Positions 6,868 to 7,080 of a stretch of DNA of 7,080 nt are shown piece by piece (positions within the stretch are counted from its first letter, which is position 1; the number at the start of each line of letters is the position of its first letter). Both the position numbers and the translations under genes were made by a program. Under the pieces are notes generated by a model. It was not told the DNA's origin and ran no database searches. It saw only the letters and a list, made by a program, of their open reading frames with translations. The stretch comes from Hermodarchaeum sp048939595 (GTDB lineage Archaea; Asgardarchaeota; Hermodarchaeia; Hermodarchaeales; Hermodarchaeaceae), in the NCBI GenBank assembly GCA_048939595.1, contig JBHLPI010000098.1, positions 1 through 7,080 on the forward strand, written 5' to 3'.

Positions 6868-6919
6868 CGATGCGGGGAACACGGGTGTTGACCACTACTT
6901 TTGGGGTGGACGACCACCC
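6862..6919 (+). repeat. Dispersed two-hairpin element, copy D
   Basis: Hairpin 1 is AACA-CGGG-TGTT (6878-6889). The spacer is 16 nt. Hairpin 2 is GGGTGG-ACGA-CCACCC (6904-6919), the only copy in which all six pairs are Watson-Crick: where other copies end CCACTT or CCATT and use wobbles, this one has CCACCC. It is also the only copy without a T run afterwards. It lies 25 nt after the radical SAM stop codon. Confidence 0.75.
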
Positions 6920-6946
6920 ACAGATATTCAGCTGCGTAGTCTTCGA

Positions 6947-7015
6947 GTGCAAGGCACCGCGACCGCGGTGATCGTGATTCTTGGCATTGTACTGGCGGCT
7001 TTTCTTGCGCTTTAA
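6947..7015 (+). other. Short open frame for a membrane helix, possible gene remnant
   Basis: From GTG at 6947 the plus strand reads TATAVIVILGIVLAAFLAL and stops at TAA (7013-7015). That is a convincing hydrophobic helix of 22 residues in total. The frame is open further upstream, through repeat copy D, with no good start. It may be the 3' remnant of a decayed gene with a C-terminal anchor, or chance. The minus strand of the last 100 bases also reads as a hydrophobic stretch with a basic tail and is open to the window edge, so which strand, if either, is coding is unresolved. A short inverted repeat CACCGC-GACC-GCGGTG overlaps its start (6955-6970). Confidence 0.25.
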
Positions 7016-7080
7016 CCGAGTATTCCGTAGATTATTGATAATCAGAGAAATCAAAGCGATATACAAGAAAACCAAAAAAA

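Noticed and set aside
22..6919. Repeat copies as integron attC sites separating gene cassettes
   Set aside because: One structured repeat per gap is suggestive, but I find no RYYYAAC...GTTRRRY pair framing the copies (the GTTG...CAAC order is the reverse), and no integrase is in the window.
22..6919. CRISPR array or tRNA-like gene
   Set aside because: Copies are far apart with genes between them and vary in sequence; no cloverleaf with T-arm and anticodon could be folded.
6842..7075. 77-residue minus-strand frame at the right edge as a complete gene
   Set aside because: It begins only with TTG, and its C-terminal third is repeat copy D read backwards; only the helix-like first part is noted as a possible partial gene.

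Overview
The window reads as archaeal chromosome, from a lineage I cannot fix. Box-A-like TATA elements (a perfect CTTATATA at 5158-5165) sit at the expected distance from starts, 5' leaders look short, and two proteins have signal peptides or C-terminal membrane anchors of the kind common in archaeal cell envelopes. An Asgard-type archaeon is possible, but nothing here proves it.

Layout, left to right: (1) a minus-strand cell-surface protein (202-1881) with a signal peptide, a carbohydrate-binding-like jelly-roll domain, two tandem beta domains that each carry an EF-hand/dockerin-like loop, and a C-terminal membrane anchor; (2) a small plus-strand protein of unknown function (2153-2380); (3) a 77-residue, two-helix membrane protein on the minus strand (2498-2731); (4) a plus-strand pair (3157-4720): a secreted, membrane-anchored protein with the His-Gly and Ala-Ser-Cys signature of clan CD (caspase/gingipain/legumain-like) peptidases, followed 13 nt later by a five-helix membrane protein and a hairpin-plus-T terminator; (5) a second plus-strand pair (5195-6836): a 146-residue protein of unknown family and a radical SAM/SPASM enzyme with all its cluster cysteines, which together look like a peptide- or protein-modifying module.

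The most unusual feature is not a gene. Six copies (A-F, plus a hairpin-bearing 5' extension in A and B) of a non-coding element lie one per gap between transcription units, all in the same orientation. Each holds a 4-5 bp hairpin with a tetraloop (CGGG in five copies, GCAG in one), a spacer, and a second hairpin with the loop ACRA, followed in five copies by a T-rich run. The first hairpin keeps its pairing in all six copies although its stem sequence differs, with paired changes on both arms, so the structure itself appears to be under selection. The element is absent inside the two operons. It could be a family of small RNAs, a terminator family, or a mobile palindromic repeat. I do not recognise it as a described family.
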